This document shows, in pieces, positions 56,212 to 64,000 of a stretch of 64,000 nucleotides of DNA. The first letter of the stretch is position 1. Each line of letters starts with the position of its first letter. The translations under genes were made by a program, and so were the position numbers. Location of the stretch: assembly GCF_001421885.1 (NCBI RefSeq), contig NZ_LMLH01000028.1, forward strand, positions 339,143-403,142. Direction: 5' to 3'. This DNA comes from Pseudomonas sp. Leaf48 (GTDB lineage Bacteria; Pseudomonadota; Gammaproteobacteria; Pseudomonadales; Pseudomonadaceae). The notes under the pieces are model-generated. The model made no database searches, was not told the DNA's origin, and worked only from the letters and a program-made list of their open reading frames with translations.

Positions 56212-58653
56212 TCAGAACAAGTCGATCGGCGCCGCTTCGTCAGCCGGCAGCGGGCTGCCAGGAAGATTGCCGTTGCCCAGTTCGTCGGCTGACGGCGGGG
56301 TGTCTTCGGCCTTGAACAGCTCGAAGTAAGCACCTGGCGTGCCTGGAGTGGCCGCACGACCGCTGATCGGGTCTACGCGCAAGCTTAGAATGCCCTCCGG
56401 TTCCGGCTGGGTATGTGGCGGCTTGTCTTTGAGGGCCGCACCCATGTAGCTCATCCAGATCGGCAGCGCGACTGTACCGCCGAATTCCTTGCGGCCCAGA
56501 CTCTCCGGCTGATCAAAGCCAGTCCAGACGGTGGTCACGTAATCGGCGTTATACCCGGAGAACCAGGCGTCCTTGGATTCGTTGGTGGTACCTGTCTTGC
56601 CGGCGAGGTCGCTGCGACCCAAGGCCAATGCCCGTCGACCGGTGCCGCGCTTGATCACGTCCTCGAGCATGCTGTTGAGGATGTACGTGGTGCGCCCATC
56701 GACGATACGTTCGGCCACCGCCGGTGTTTGTGGCGCTGGCGTAGTGCCCGGGGTTTCGGCCGGGGTCGCATTGACGGTGAAGGCTTCAGCGGCCGGTACG
56801 GCGATGCCGTCGGTGATGGTGCCGCCCTGAGGCACGCTTGGCGGGTTGGCGACGAACAGCGTGTCGCCATTGCGGCTTTCGATCTTGTCGATGATGTACG
56901 GGGTGATCTTGTAGCCGCCGTTGGCGAAGGTGCTCCAGCCGGTGGCGATTTCCATTGGCGTCAGGGTCGCGGTGCCCAGCGCCAGGGACAGGTTGGGCGG
57001 CAGGTCCTGCTTGTTGAAGCCAAAGCGAGTGATGTAGTCGATGGTTTTGCCAACGCCCATCGCCTGCAACAGGCGGATCGATACCAGGTTGCGCGACTTG
57101 TACAACGCTTCGCGCAGACGGATCGGGCCGAGGAAGGTGTTGGTGTCGTTCTTCGGACGCCAGACCTTGTCCAGGTACTCGTCGACGAATACGATCGGGG
57201 CATCGTTCACCAGGCTGGAGGCGGTGTATCCACTATCCAGCGCAGCGCTGTACACAAATGGCTTGAAGCTCGAACCCGGTTGGCGCTTGGCCTGCATTGC
57301 GCGGTTGTAGTTGCTCTGCTCGAAGGCGAAGCCGCCGACCAGTGAGCGAATGGCGCCGTTCTGCGGGTCCAGGGAAACCAGCGCGCCCTGGGCTTGCGGG
57401 ATCTGGCTGAATTTCAGCGAGTTGTCCGCCTGGCGCTGCACGCGAATCAGGTCGCCGACCTGGGCCACATCCGCAGGCTGCTTCGGATTGGGGCCCATGC
57501 TGTTGGTGTTAAGGAACGGGCGGGCCCATTTCATGGTGTCCCAGCTGACATGTCCCTCACCGCCACGGGTCAGTACTTGCAGGCCGTTCTTGTCGACCTG
57601 AGTGACGATGGCCGGTTCCAGGCTGCTGATGGTGCGTTGCTTGGTCAGTTCGGTGGCCCAGGCTTCACGGGTCTTGCCCGGCAGGCGTGACTCGGGGCCT
57701 CGATAGCCGTGGCGCTGGTCATAGGTCATCAAGCCTTCATGGACCGCGGTGTTGGCCATCTCCTGCAGATCACTCGGTACCGTGGTGGTGACGCGAAAAC
57801 CTTCGGTATATGCGTCGCTGCCGTACCGGCCGACCATTTCGGCCCGCGCCATTTCGGCGATGTAGGGCGCGTTCACTTCCGGGGTCGGCACGTGATAGCT
57901 GGCGTTCAGCGGCTCGTTGATCGCGGTGGTGTAGTCGGCCTCGCTGATTTTTCCGAGCTTGTACATGCGCCCCAGGATCCAGTCGCGACGCTCCTTGCTG
58001 CGCGCCGGATTGGCCAGCGGGTTGAAGCGCGACGGCGCCTTGGGCAGGCCGGCAATCATCGCCATCTGCGCCAGGCTGACGTCGCGGATCGACTTGCCGT
58101 AATAGACCTGCGCCGCTGCCTCGATACCGTAGGCACGGTTGCCCAGATAGATCTTGTTGACGTACAGCTCAAGGATTTCGTCCTTGGTCAGCTGTCGTTC
58201 GATCTGCAGGGCCAGAAGGATTTCAGTGGTTTTGCGCGAGAAGCTGCGTTCGCTGGTCAGGAAGAAGTTCTTCGCCACCTGCATGGTGATGGTGCTGCCG
58301 CCGGACTGGATGTGTCCGCTTTTTACCAGTTGGGTGGCGGCACGCATCAGGCTGCTGGGGTCTACGCCGTAGTGGTTGGCGAAATTGTCGTCTTCAGCAC
58401 TTAGTAACGCATTAATGAAATTGGGGGGAATGTCGGCGAAACGGATCGGGGTTCGGCGCATTTCGCCAAACTCTGCAATCAACTTGTTATCGCTGCTGTA
58501 CACCCGCAAAGGGATCTGCAACTGGATGCTTCGCAGCGCCTCCACCGATGGCAAACCAGGGCTAAGGTAGAGAAACGCCCCGCTCAGACCCAAGAGGAGT
58601 CCGCAGAAAACCGCGACGATGGACCAACCGAAAAACTTCAGCAGACGAATCAA
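56212..58653 (-). CDS. ponA: Penicillin-binding protein 1A (PonA/MrcA)
   Basis: 813-aa bifunctional class A PBP of the inner membrane. The TM helix is at about 8-30. The glycosyltransferase domain contains EDDNFANHYGVD (catalytic Glu87), then SGGSTITMQVAKNF and RKTTEILLALQIE. An OB-like insert of about 100 residues follows. The transpeptidase domain has the nucleophile Ser461 in PGSSFKPF and the KTGTTNESKDAWF box. It starts at TTG 58653 and is divergent from pilM, as is usual in Pseudomonas. The C-terminus is acidic. Confidence 0.96.
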   Translation of the reverse strand: MIRLLKFFGWSIVAVFCGLLLGLSGAFLYLSPGLPSVEALRSIQLQIPLRVYSSDNKLIAEFGEMRRTPIRFADIPPNFINALLSAEDDNFANHYGVDPSSLMRAATQLVKSGHIQSGGSTITMQVAKNFFLTSERSFSRKTTEILLALQIERQLTKDEILELYVNKIYLGNRAYGIEAAAQVYYGKSIRDVSLAQMAMIAGLPKAPSRFNPLANPARSKERRDWILGRMYKLGKISEADYTTAINEPLNASYHVPTPEVNAPYIAEMARAEMVGRYGSDAYTEGFRVTTTVPSDLQEMANTAVHEGLMTYDQRHGYRGPESRLPGKTREAWATELTKQRTISSLEPAIVTQVDKNGLQVLTRGGEGHVSWDTMKWARPFLNTNSMGPNPKQPADVAQVGDLIRVQRQADNSLKFSQIPQAQGALVSLDPQNGAIRSLVGGFAFEQSNYNRAMQAKRQPGSSFKPFVYSAALDSGYTASSLVNDAPIVFVDEYLDKVWRPKNDTNTFLGPIRLREALYKSRNLVSIRLLQAMGVGKTIDYITRFGFNKQDLPPNLSLALGTATLTPMEIATGWSTFANGGYKITPYIIDKIESRNGDTLFVANPPSVPQGGTITDGIAVPAAEAFTVNATPAETPGTTPAPQTPAVAERIVDGRTTYILNSMLEDVIKRGTGRRALALGRSDLAGKTGTTNESKDAWFSGYNADYVTTVWTGFDQPESLGRKEFGGTVALPIWMSYMGAALKDKPPHTQPEPEGILSLRVDPISGRAATPGTPGAYFELFKAEDTPPSADELGNGNLPGSPLPADEAAPIDLF

Positions 58654-58755
58654 GGCTTTTGGATATCCAGGGCAAAGAATGAATTGGGCAGCAGGGTTCG
58701 GGCAAACAAGGAGAACGTCCCGCGCTCGAGCAAAAAGCGGAAAAAAACGCTGGGC

Positions 58756-58761
58756 ATTATA
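58756..58761 (-). promoter_or_regulatory. Possible -10 element of ponA
   Basis: On the minus strand TATAAT occurs about 100 bp before the ponA start, with a poor -35 (TCGACG) about 17 bp upstream. I saw no clear pilM promoter in the rest of this 216-bp divergent region, although an AT-rich TTGAACGCAATGGATATT stretch lies near 58813. Confidence 0.35.
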
Positions 58762-58869
58762 AGCATTTTTCCGTCGAGAGCGTCATTTGCACTGGTGTCA
58801 AGACGGGCGGTTTGAACGCAATGGATATTGCACAGTCCGTAACTCACGGAAAGTCATAGGGAATTTGTA

Positions 58870-59934
58870 GTGCCAGGACTCTTCAACAAAAAGACCAATA
58901 CGCTTTTGGGAATCGACATCAGCTCCACCTCGGTCAAGCTTCTGGAGCTCAGCCGCCAGGGGGGGCATTACCGGGTCGAAGCCTACGCGGTGGAGTCACT
59001 GCCTGTCGGTGCCGTGATCGAGAAAAACATTGTCGAGGTCGATGCGGTGGCGCAGGCCCTTACGCGTGCGCTGCTCAAGGCCAGAACCAGCCTCAAGAAG
59101 GCGGCAGTGGCGGTGGCGGGCTCGGCGGTCATCACCAAAACCATCGAGATGGATGCCGGCCTTGGTGACGACGAGATGGACCGCCAACTGAAGGTCGAGG
59201 CAGATCAGTACATTCCCTATCCGCTGGATGAAGTGGCGATCGACTTTGAGGTCCAGGGTCTCTCGGCCCGTAATCCCGGGCGCGTCGACGTACTGCTCGC
59301 CGCCTGCCGCAAGGAAAACGTCGAAGTCCGTGAAGCCGCGCTGGCGCTTGCCGGTCTGACCGCCCGTGTGGTCGACGTTGAGGCTTATGCGCTGGAGCGT
59401 TCATATGAGTTGCTTTCCCGCCGGCTGGAGGCTGCCCGGGAGCCCGTGACGGTAGCGGTGATGGACATTGGAGCGACGATGACCACCCTGAGCGTGTTGC
59501 GCGGCGGGCGGACTATCTACACACGCGAGCAGTTGTTCGGTGGCCGCCAGCTGACGGAAGACATCCAGCGCCGTTATGGCCTGACAATGGAGCAGGCGGG
59601 GCTGGCAAAGAAGAATGGCGGGTTGCCGAACGATTACGTCAGCGAGGTGTTGCAGCCGTTCTGTGAGCTGCTGGTACAGCAAGTGTCGCGTTCGCTGCAG
59701 CAGTTCTTCGCTTGCGGTCAGTACAACTCGGTCGACCACATTCTGTTGGCGGGCGGGACGGCGTCGGTCCCGGGGCTGGATCAATTGATAGAACAGCGAT
59801 TGGGCACTGCGACGCAGGTGGCAAACCCGTTTCTGGGCATGTCCCTGTCCGGCAAGGTCAGCAAGGCGGCTCTGGTGAGTGACATGCCGGCACTTCTGAT
59901 TGCCTGCGGGCTGGCCATGCGGAGTTTCGACTGA
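58870..59934 (+). CDS. pilM: Type IV pilus assembly protein PilM
   Basis: 354-aa cytoplasmic actin-like (FtsA-like) ATP-binding protein. It recruits the PilN N-terminal peptide at the inner membrane. Nucleotide-binding elements are GIDISSTSVKLLEL near the N-terminus, VAVMDIGATMTTLSVL in the middle and LLAGGTASVPGL near residue 295. It starts at GTG 58870. pilN follows with no gap, and the order pilMNOPQ is complete. Confidence 0.97.
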   Translation: MPGLFNKKTNTLLGIDISSTSVKLLELSRQGGHYRVEAYAVESLPVGAVIEKNIVEVDAVAQALTRALLKARTSLKKAAVAVAGSAVITKTIEMDAGLGDDEMDRQLKVEADQYIPYPLDEVAIDFEVQGLSARNPGRVDVLLAACRKENVEVREAALALAGLTARVVDVEAYALERSYELLSRRLEAAREPVTVAVMDIGATMTTLSVLRGGRTIYTREQLFGGRQLTEDIQRRYGLTMEQAGLAKKNGGLPNDYVSEVLQPFCELLVQQVSRSLQQFFACGQYNSVDHILLAGGTASVPGLDQLIEQRLGTATQVANPFLGMSLSGKVSKAALVSDMPALLIACGLAMRSFD

Positions 59935-60501
59935 ATGGCGCGGATCAATCTTTTACCCTGGCGCGACGAGCAGCGGGAAGTCCGGCGTAAACAGTTTCTG
60001 CTGATTCTTCTGGCCGTGCTGGTGGGTTCGGCAGGGGCGGTTTTGATCGCTAACCAGGTCGTCAGCGCCGCCATTGACCGACAAGTCGCGCGCAATGATT
60101 ACATCGGTGGGCAGATTACCGTGGTCGAGGAACGCATCAAACAGGTCGATGACCTCAGGGATCGCCGCCAGCAACTGCTCGAGCGCATGCGCATCATCCA
60201 GGACCTGCAAGTTAACCGACAGATCAGCGGGCGGATATTCGACCAGTTGGCGCGCACCTTGCCCGATGGCGTGTATTTCACTGAAGTGGAAATGACTGGC
60301 CGCAACCTGTCCATCACTGGCGTGGCGCAATCGAACAATCGTGTGTCGGACCTGATGCGCAATCTGGAGGCTTCGGACTGGTTCGGCGCGCCGAGCCTTA
60401 CCGAAGTCAAAACGACCACCGCCGGTCAGATGGGGCAGGCTAACGTTTTTCAACTGAGCGTTCGCCAGACTCAGCCTGCGGCAGCGGAGGACGGGCAATG
60501 A
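59935..60501 (+). CDS. pilN: Type IV pilus assembly protein PilN
   Basis: 188-aa bitopic inner-membrane protein. The conserved cytoplasmic peptide MARINLLPWRDEQRE, which binds PilM, is intact. It is followed by a TM helix (about 20-45), a coiled coil and a periplasmic ferredoxin-like domain. It overlaps pilO by 4 bp. Confidence 0.96.
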   Translation: MARINLLPWRDEQREVRRKQFLLILLAVLVGSAGAVLIANQVVSAAIDRQVARNDYIGGQITVVEERIKQVDDLRDRRQQLLERMRIIQDLQVNRQISGRIFDQLARTLPDGVYFTEVEMTGRNLSITGVAQSNNRVSDLMRNLEASDWFGAPSLTEVKTTTAGQMGQANVFQLSVRQTQPAAAEDGQ

Positions 60502-61121
60502 GTCCGTCCGAATGGGTCGAAGGACTGCGCAGGATCGACATCAACGACCTCGATACCAGCAACATGGGTTCCTGGCCACCAGTCATCAAGTTCCTGGTGG
60601 CCGTCCTGGTCATGATTGTGGTGGTAGCGGCGGGCTACAATTTTTCTACCCGTGAACTTGAGAGCCAACTCAATCTCAAGCATGAGGAGGAGTTCCTGCT
60701 AATGGAGCGATTCGCCGCCAAAACCCAAGTGGCAGCGAGTATGGAGCTCTACACGCAGCAACTGAAAGAAATGCAGAGTTCTTTCAATGTGCTGCTGGGG
60801 CAACTACCCAGTGACACTGAAGTGCCTGGCCTTCTGGAGGACATCACGCGTACCGGTCTGGGCAGCGGCCTGGAGTTTGAAGAGATCAAACTGCTGCCGG
60901 AGATTTCCCAGCCGTTCTACATCGAACTGCCAATCCAGATCACCGTCACCGGCGCCTATCACGACCTGGCCAGGTTCGTCAGTGGCGTGAGTGGTTTGCC
61001 GCGGATCGTGACCCTGCATGACTTCGACCTGGTGCCGGTCAATCCGGATGCTGGTCCGAAGTTGCGCATGAATATCCTGGCCAGGACTTACCGCTACAAC
61101 GACCAGGGGCTGCATCAATGA
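60498..61121 (+). CDS. pilO: Type IV pilus assembly protein PilO
   Basis: 207-aa bitopic inner-membrane protein that pairs with PilN to link the cytoplasmic and outer-membrane pilus parts. TM helix at about 28-50 (VIKFLVAVLVMIVVVAAGYN), a coiled coil, then a ferredoxin-like periplasmic domain. It overlaps both pilN and pilP by 4 bp. Confidence 0.96.
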   Translation: MSPSEWVEGLRRIDINDLDTSNMGSWPPVIKFLVAVLVMIVVVAAGYNFSTRELESQLNLKHEEEFLLMERFAAKTQVAASMELYTQQLKEMQSSFNVLLGQLPSDTEVPGLLEDITRTGLGSGLEFEEIKLLPEISQPFYIELPIQITVTGAYHDLARFVSGVSGLPRIVTLHDFDLVPVNPDAGPKLRMNILARTYRYNDQGLHQ

Positions 61122-61645
61122 GCCCTGCACGTTGTTTATCGGTCGCGGTGTTGTCGGCTGTGCTCGCCGCTTGTGACGCCGGTAATGACTTCAGTGACGT
61201 TGACGCGTACATGAGCGAAATGCGCCAGCGAGCCCCCGGCAAAATTGAACCAACGCCGACATTCCGGTCTTACCCGACATTCACCTACAGCGCGGCGAAT
61301 CTGCGCAGTCCGTTTTCGCAGCAGGTCAGACTCGATTCGGCAGCTGGTAACCACGGCTCGCGCGCTGTTAGTCCCGACCCCTATCGGGACAAGCAATACC
61401 TCGAAGGTTTCAATATCGAGCAGTTTGAAATGGTCGGCACAATCTCCAATGCAACCGGATCTTTTGCGCTGTTGCGCGGGGCTGGTGGCGTGCATCGGCT
61501 GAAAGTCGGCGATTACCTGGGGCGTAATGACGGGCGAATAGTCGCGATCAGCGGCTCGCAAGTCGATGTGGTGGAAATTATCCCCGACGGTGAAGGTGCC
61601 TGGCTGGAACGCCCCCGGATTCTCCCTTTGAAACAGCACTCATAG
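61118..61645 (+). CDS. pilP: Type IV pilus lipoprotein PilP
   Basis: 175-aa lipoprotein that connects PilNO to the secretin PilQ. A short signal peptide ends in VLAAC (lipidation on Cys18 or nearby). A disordered linker follows, then the C-terminal beta domain (FEMVGTISNATGSFALLRGA, HRLKVGDYLGRNDG). It overlaps pilO by 4 bp and precedes pilQ by 13 bp. Confidence 0.95.
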   Translation: MSPARCLSVAVLSAVLAACDAGNDFSDVDAYMSEMRQRAPGKIEPTPTFRSYPTFTYSAANLRSPFSQQVRLDSAAGNHGSRAVSPDPYRDKQYLEGFNIEQFEMVGTISNATGSFALLRGAGGVHRLKVGDYLGRNDGRIVAISGSQVDVVEIIPDGEGAWLERPRILPLKQHS

Positions 61646-61658
61646 TGGAACTCGAAAA

Positions 61659-63740
61659 ATGAACAGGATTTTCACCGCCATCGGCCGTTCGCTATGGATA
61701 GCGTTGTTGTCGCCGATGGTCTGCGCATCCAGCCTCACGGCGCTGGACGTCGCCGCACTGCCGGGAGATCGCGTCGAGCTGAAATTGTCGTTCGACCAGC
61801 CGCCTCCCACGCCTCGGGGTTACACCACAGACTCGCCGGCACGTATTGCCCTGGACTTGCCCGGTGTCGTCAACCGGCTGACCAGCAAGACCCGCGACCT
61901 GGGTAACGGCAATGCCCGCAGCGCTACGGTGGTGGAGGCTGCAGACCGCACGCGGCTGATCATCAATCTGACCCGGCGCGCAGCGTACAGCGCGCGGGTA
62001 GAGGGCAACGATCTCTTCGTGGTGGTCGGACCGGCTGCGCAGGGGGCGCAGGGGGCGCAGGCAGGGCAGGTGGCCACTGTAACGCCGGCCCCGCCCCGGG
62101 CCAGTCTGTCGGCAGGCAAGGCTATTGGTGGTGTTGATTTCCAGCGTGGCCCCCAAGGTGAGGGCAATGTGCTCATCGACCTGTCGGATCCGTCGATCGT
62201 GCCGGAGGTCCAGGAGCGCGGGGGCAAGATCATCCTCGGCTTCGCCAGGACTGGATTGCCCGAGCGATTGCGCGTACGCCTGGACGTGAAAGACTTCGCT
62301 ACACCGGTGCAGTTCGTCAGCGCCAGCGCGACCGGCGATCGGGCCACCATCAGTATTGAGCCTGGTGGACCGTTCGAGTACTCGACCTATCAGACCGATA
62401 ACAAACTCACGGTTAGCGTCCGTCCGAAGACCGCCGACAACCTGCGCAAGCGTAATGCCGACCGCAATGCCTACAGCGGGGAAAAGCTCTCGCTGAACTT
62501 CCAGGACATCGATGTGCGTTCAGTACTGCAACTGATCGCAGATTTCACCAACCTGAATCTGGTGGCCAGCGATACCGTCCAGGGCGGTATAACCTTGCGC
62601 TTGCACAATGTGCCCTGGGATCAGGCGCTGGATCTGGTACTGAAAACCAAAGGTCTGGATAAACGCCAGGTCGGTAATGTCCTGCTGGTTGCACCAGCCG
62701 ATGAAATCGCCGCCCGCGAGCGGCAAGAACTGGAATCGCAGAGGCAGATCGAAGATCTCGCGCCGCTGCGCCGCGAGTTGTTGCAAGTCAACTACGCCAA
62801 GGCAGCCGATATCGCCAAGTTGTTCCAGTCGGTGACCAGCGCCGAAGTGAAAGCCGATGAGCGGGGTTCGATCACCGTTGATGAGCGGACCAACAATATC
62901 ATTGCCTACCAGACCCAGGATCGGCTCGAGGAGTTGCGCCAGATCGTGGCACAACTGGATATTCCGGTGCGCCAGGTCATGATCGAGGCGCGGATCGTCG
63001 AGGCTAATGTCGACTACGACAAAAGCCTGGGCGTGCGCTGGGGTGGCTCGATCCGCAACAGGGGTAACTGGAACGCGTCGGGAATAAAAAATGGCGGCGA
63101 CGATGCCTCATCGATCCTCGGAACACCAGGCAGCACCAGCACCAATTCACCGTTCGTCGATATGGGGGTTGTAAACAATACATCGGGAATCGGCATTGCC
63201 TTCATCACCGACAATGTCTTGCTGGATCTGGAGTTGTCGGCCATGGAGAAGACCGGCAACGGGGAAATCGTCTCGCAGCCCAAGGTGGTCACGTCCGACA
63301 AGGAGACCGCCAAAATCCTCAAGGGCACCGAAATTCCCTATCAGGAAGCCAGTTCCAGTGGCGCTACCTCGGTGTCGTTCAAGGAGGCATCGCTGTCTCT
63401 GGAAGTGACCCCGCAGATCACTCCTGACAATCGGATCATCATGGAGGTCAAAGTCACCAAGGACGAACCGGACTACCTGAACAAGGTGCAGGATGTACCG
63501 CCGATCAAGAAAAACGAAGTGAACGCCAAGGTGCTGGTCACGGATGGCGAGACCATCGTAATTGGCGGCGTTTTCTCAAATACTCAAAGCAAGGTCGTAG
63601 ATAAGGTGCCATTTCTTGGCGATGTGCCGTATCTTGGCCGCCTTTTCCGGCGTGATGTGGTTTCGGAGAAAAAATCCGAGCTGTTGGTATTCCTCACTCC
63701 GCGTATCATGAATAATCAGGCGATTGCTGTGAGTCATTGA
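61659..63740 (+). CDS. pilQ: Type IV pilus secretin PilQ
   Basis: 693-aa outer-membrane secretin through which the pilus exits. Signal peptide at about 1-24. Two AMIN peptidoglycan-binding domains follow (about 28-135 and 160-265), then the N0/STN domain (LSLNFQDIDVRSVLQLIADF), the N1/NHN domain and the secretin core with VDERTNNIIAYQT and VPFLGDVPYLGRLFRRD. A short Gln/Gly/Ala-rich linker (AAQGAQGAQAGQ) separates the AMIN domains. Full length. Confidence 0.96.
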   Translation: MNRIFTAIGRSLWIALLSPMVCASSLTALDVAALPGDRVELKLSFDQPPPTPRGYTTDSPARIALDLPGVVNRLTSKTRDLGNGNARSATVVEAADRTRLIINLTRRAAYSARVEGNDLFVVVGPAAQGAQGAQAGQVATVTPAPPRASLSAGKAIGGVDFQRGPQGEGNVLIDLSDPSIVPEVQERGGKIILGFARTGLPERLRVRLDVKDFATPVQFVSASATGDRATISIEPGGPFEYSTYQTDNKLTVSVRPKTADNLRKRNADRNAYSGEKLSLNFQDIDVRSVLQLIADFTNLNLVASDTVQGGITLRLHNVPWDQALDLVLKTKGLDKRQVGNVLLVAPADEIAARERQELESQRQIEDLAPLRRELLQVNYAKAADIAKLFQSVTSAEVKADERGSITVDERTNNIIAYQTQDRLEELRQIVAQLDIPVRQVMIEARIVEANVDYDKSLGVRWGGSIRNRGNWNASGIKNGGDDASSILGTPGSTSTNSPFVDMGVVNNTSGIGIAFITDNVLLDLELSAMEKTGNGEIVSQPKVVTSDKETAKILKGTEIPYQEASSSGATSVSFKEASLSLEVTPQITPDNRIIMEVKVTKDEPDYLNKVQDVPPIKKNEVNAKVLVTDGETIVIGGVFSNTQSKVVDKVPFLGDVPYLGRLFRRDVVSEKKSELLVFLTPRIMNNQAIAVSH

Positions 63741-63744
63741 TTCT

Positions 63745-64000
63745 GTGCGAAATTTGATTCTTGTTGGACCGATGGGCGCTGGCAAAAGCACCATCGGCCG
63801 GTTGCTGGCCAAAGAGCTGCGCCTGCCGTTCAAAGATTCCGATAAGGAAATTGAATTGCGCACGGGCGCCAATATCCCATGGATCTTCGATAAAGAAGGC
63901 GAACCGGGCTTTCGGGACCGCGAGCAGGCAATGATTGCCGAGCTGTGCGACTACGATGGCGTGGTGCTGGCGACGGGCGGTGGCGCGGTGATGCGCGAAG
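63745..64000 (+). CDS. aroK: Shikimate kinase AroK, 3' end outside the window
   Basis: The first 85 codons are visible, from GTG 63745 just 4 bp after the pilQ stop. The Walker A motif GPMGAGKST is at about residues 8-16, followed by DSDKEIE, the shikimate-contact segment FRDREQ and the GGGAV Walker-type loop. It phosphorylates shikimate in aromatic amino acid synthesis. The pilQ-aroK junction is standard in pseudomonads, where aroB normally follows. Confidence 0.95.
   Translation, partial: MRNLILVGPMGAGKSTIGRLLAKELRLPFKDSDKEIELRTGANIPWIFDKEGEPGFRDREQAMIAELCDYDGVVLATGGGAVMRE

Overview
The window is chromosomal DNA from a Pseudomonas of the P. fluorescens group. Evidence: the gene order hutF-hutCD-hutU-hutXWV-hutH-hutIG; the block hslVU-phaC1ZC2D-phaFI-ubiEJB-hisIE-tatABC; the block argS-priA-rpmE-maeB-ponA-pilMNOPQ-aroK; several REP families typical of fluorescent pseudomonads; and high GC throughout. 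I see no rRNA, tRNA, insertion sequence, prophage or CRISPR array. Nearly all genes are intact. aroK runs off the right edge.

Layout. 1-305: two tandem 114-bp repeat units and part of a third. 0.3-3.3 kb: a PctA-like chemoreceptor and two small lipoproteins, one a lipocalin. 3.5-17.2 kb: the histidine utilisation (hut) locus. HutH makes urocanate, HutU imidazolonepropionate, HutI formiminoglutamate, HutF formylglutamate and HutG glutamate plus formate. HutXWV imports histidine. HutC represses through TGTA-TACA palindromes, and a GG-N10-GC (sigma-54 type) promoter sits directly on the hutU operator. A second HutH-like protein in this locus has lost exactly the Ala-Ser-Gly triad that forms the MIO cofactor. 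17.4-23.5 kb: pip-dtd and the osmoregulated periplasmic glucan operon opgGH. 23.5-30 kb: an accessory stretch with two AT-richer orphan genes (an Ig-like plus beta-propeller protein and a PI-PLC-like protein) on either side of a polar amino acid ABC transporter. 30-38 kb: an HBM-type chemoreceptor and a tightly packed minus-strand run ubiE-ubiJ-ubiB-hisI-hisE-tatA-tatB-tatC-rsmE. 38-45.3 kb: the medium-chain polyhydroxyalkanoate cluster, with phaI-phaF converging on phaC1-phaZ-phaC2-phaD. 45.5-53.2 kb: a DUF971 gene, hslU, hslV, a SPOR-domain protein, argS and priA on the minus strand. 53.5-64 kb: rpmE, a secreted nuclease, maeB, ponA, the type IV pilus operon pilMNOPQ and the start of aroK.

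The ordinary genes carry out amino acid catabolism, carbon storage, envelope biogenesis and housekeeping. The points that most deserve a second look are the MIO-less HutH paralogue, the 114-bp repeat family with inverted copies on both flanks of the hut locus, the multi-headed REP cluster beside hslV, an rpmE terminator that doubles as signal-peptide coding sequence, and the two orphan AT-richer genes. I found no clear multi-gene system that looks wholly undescribed.
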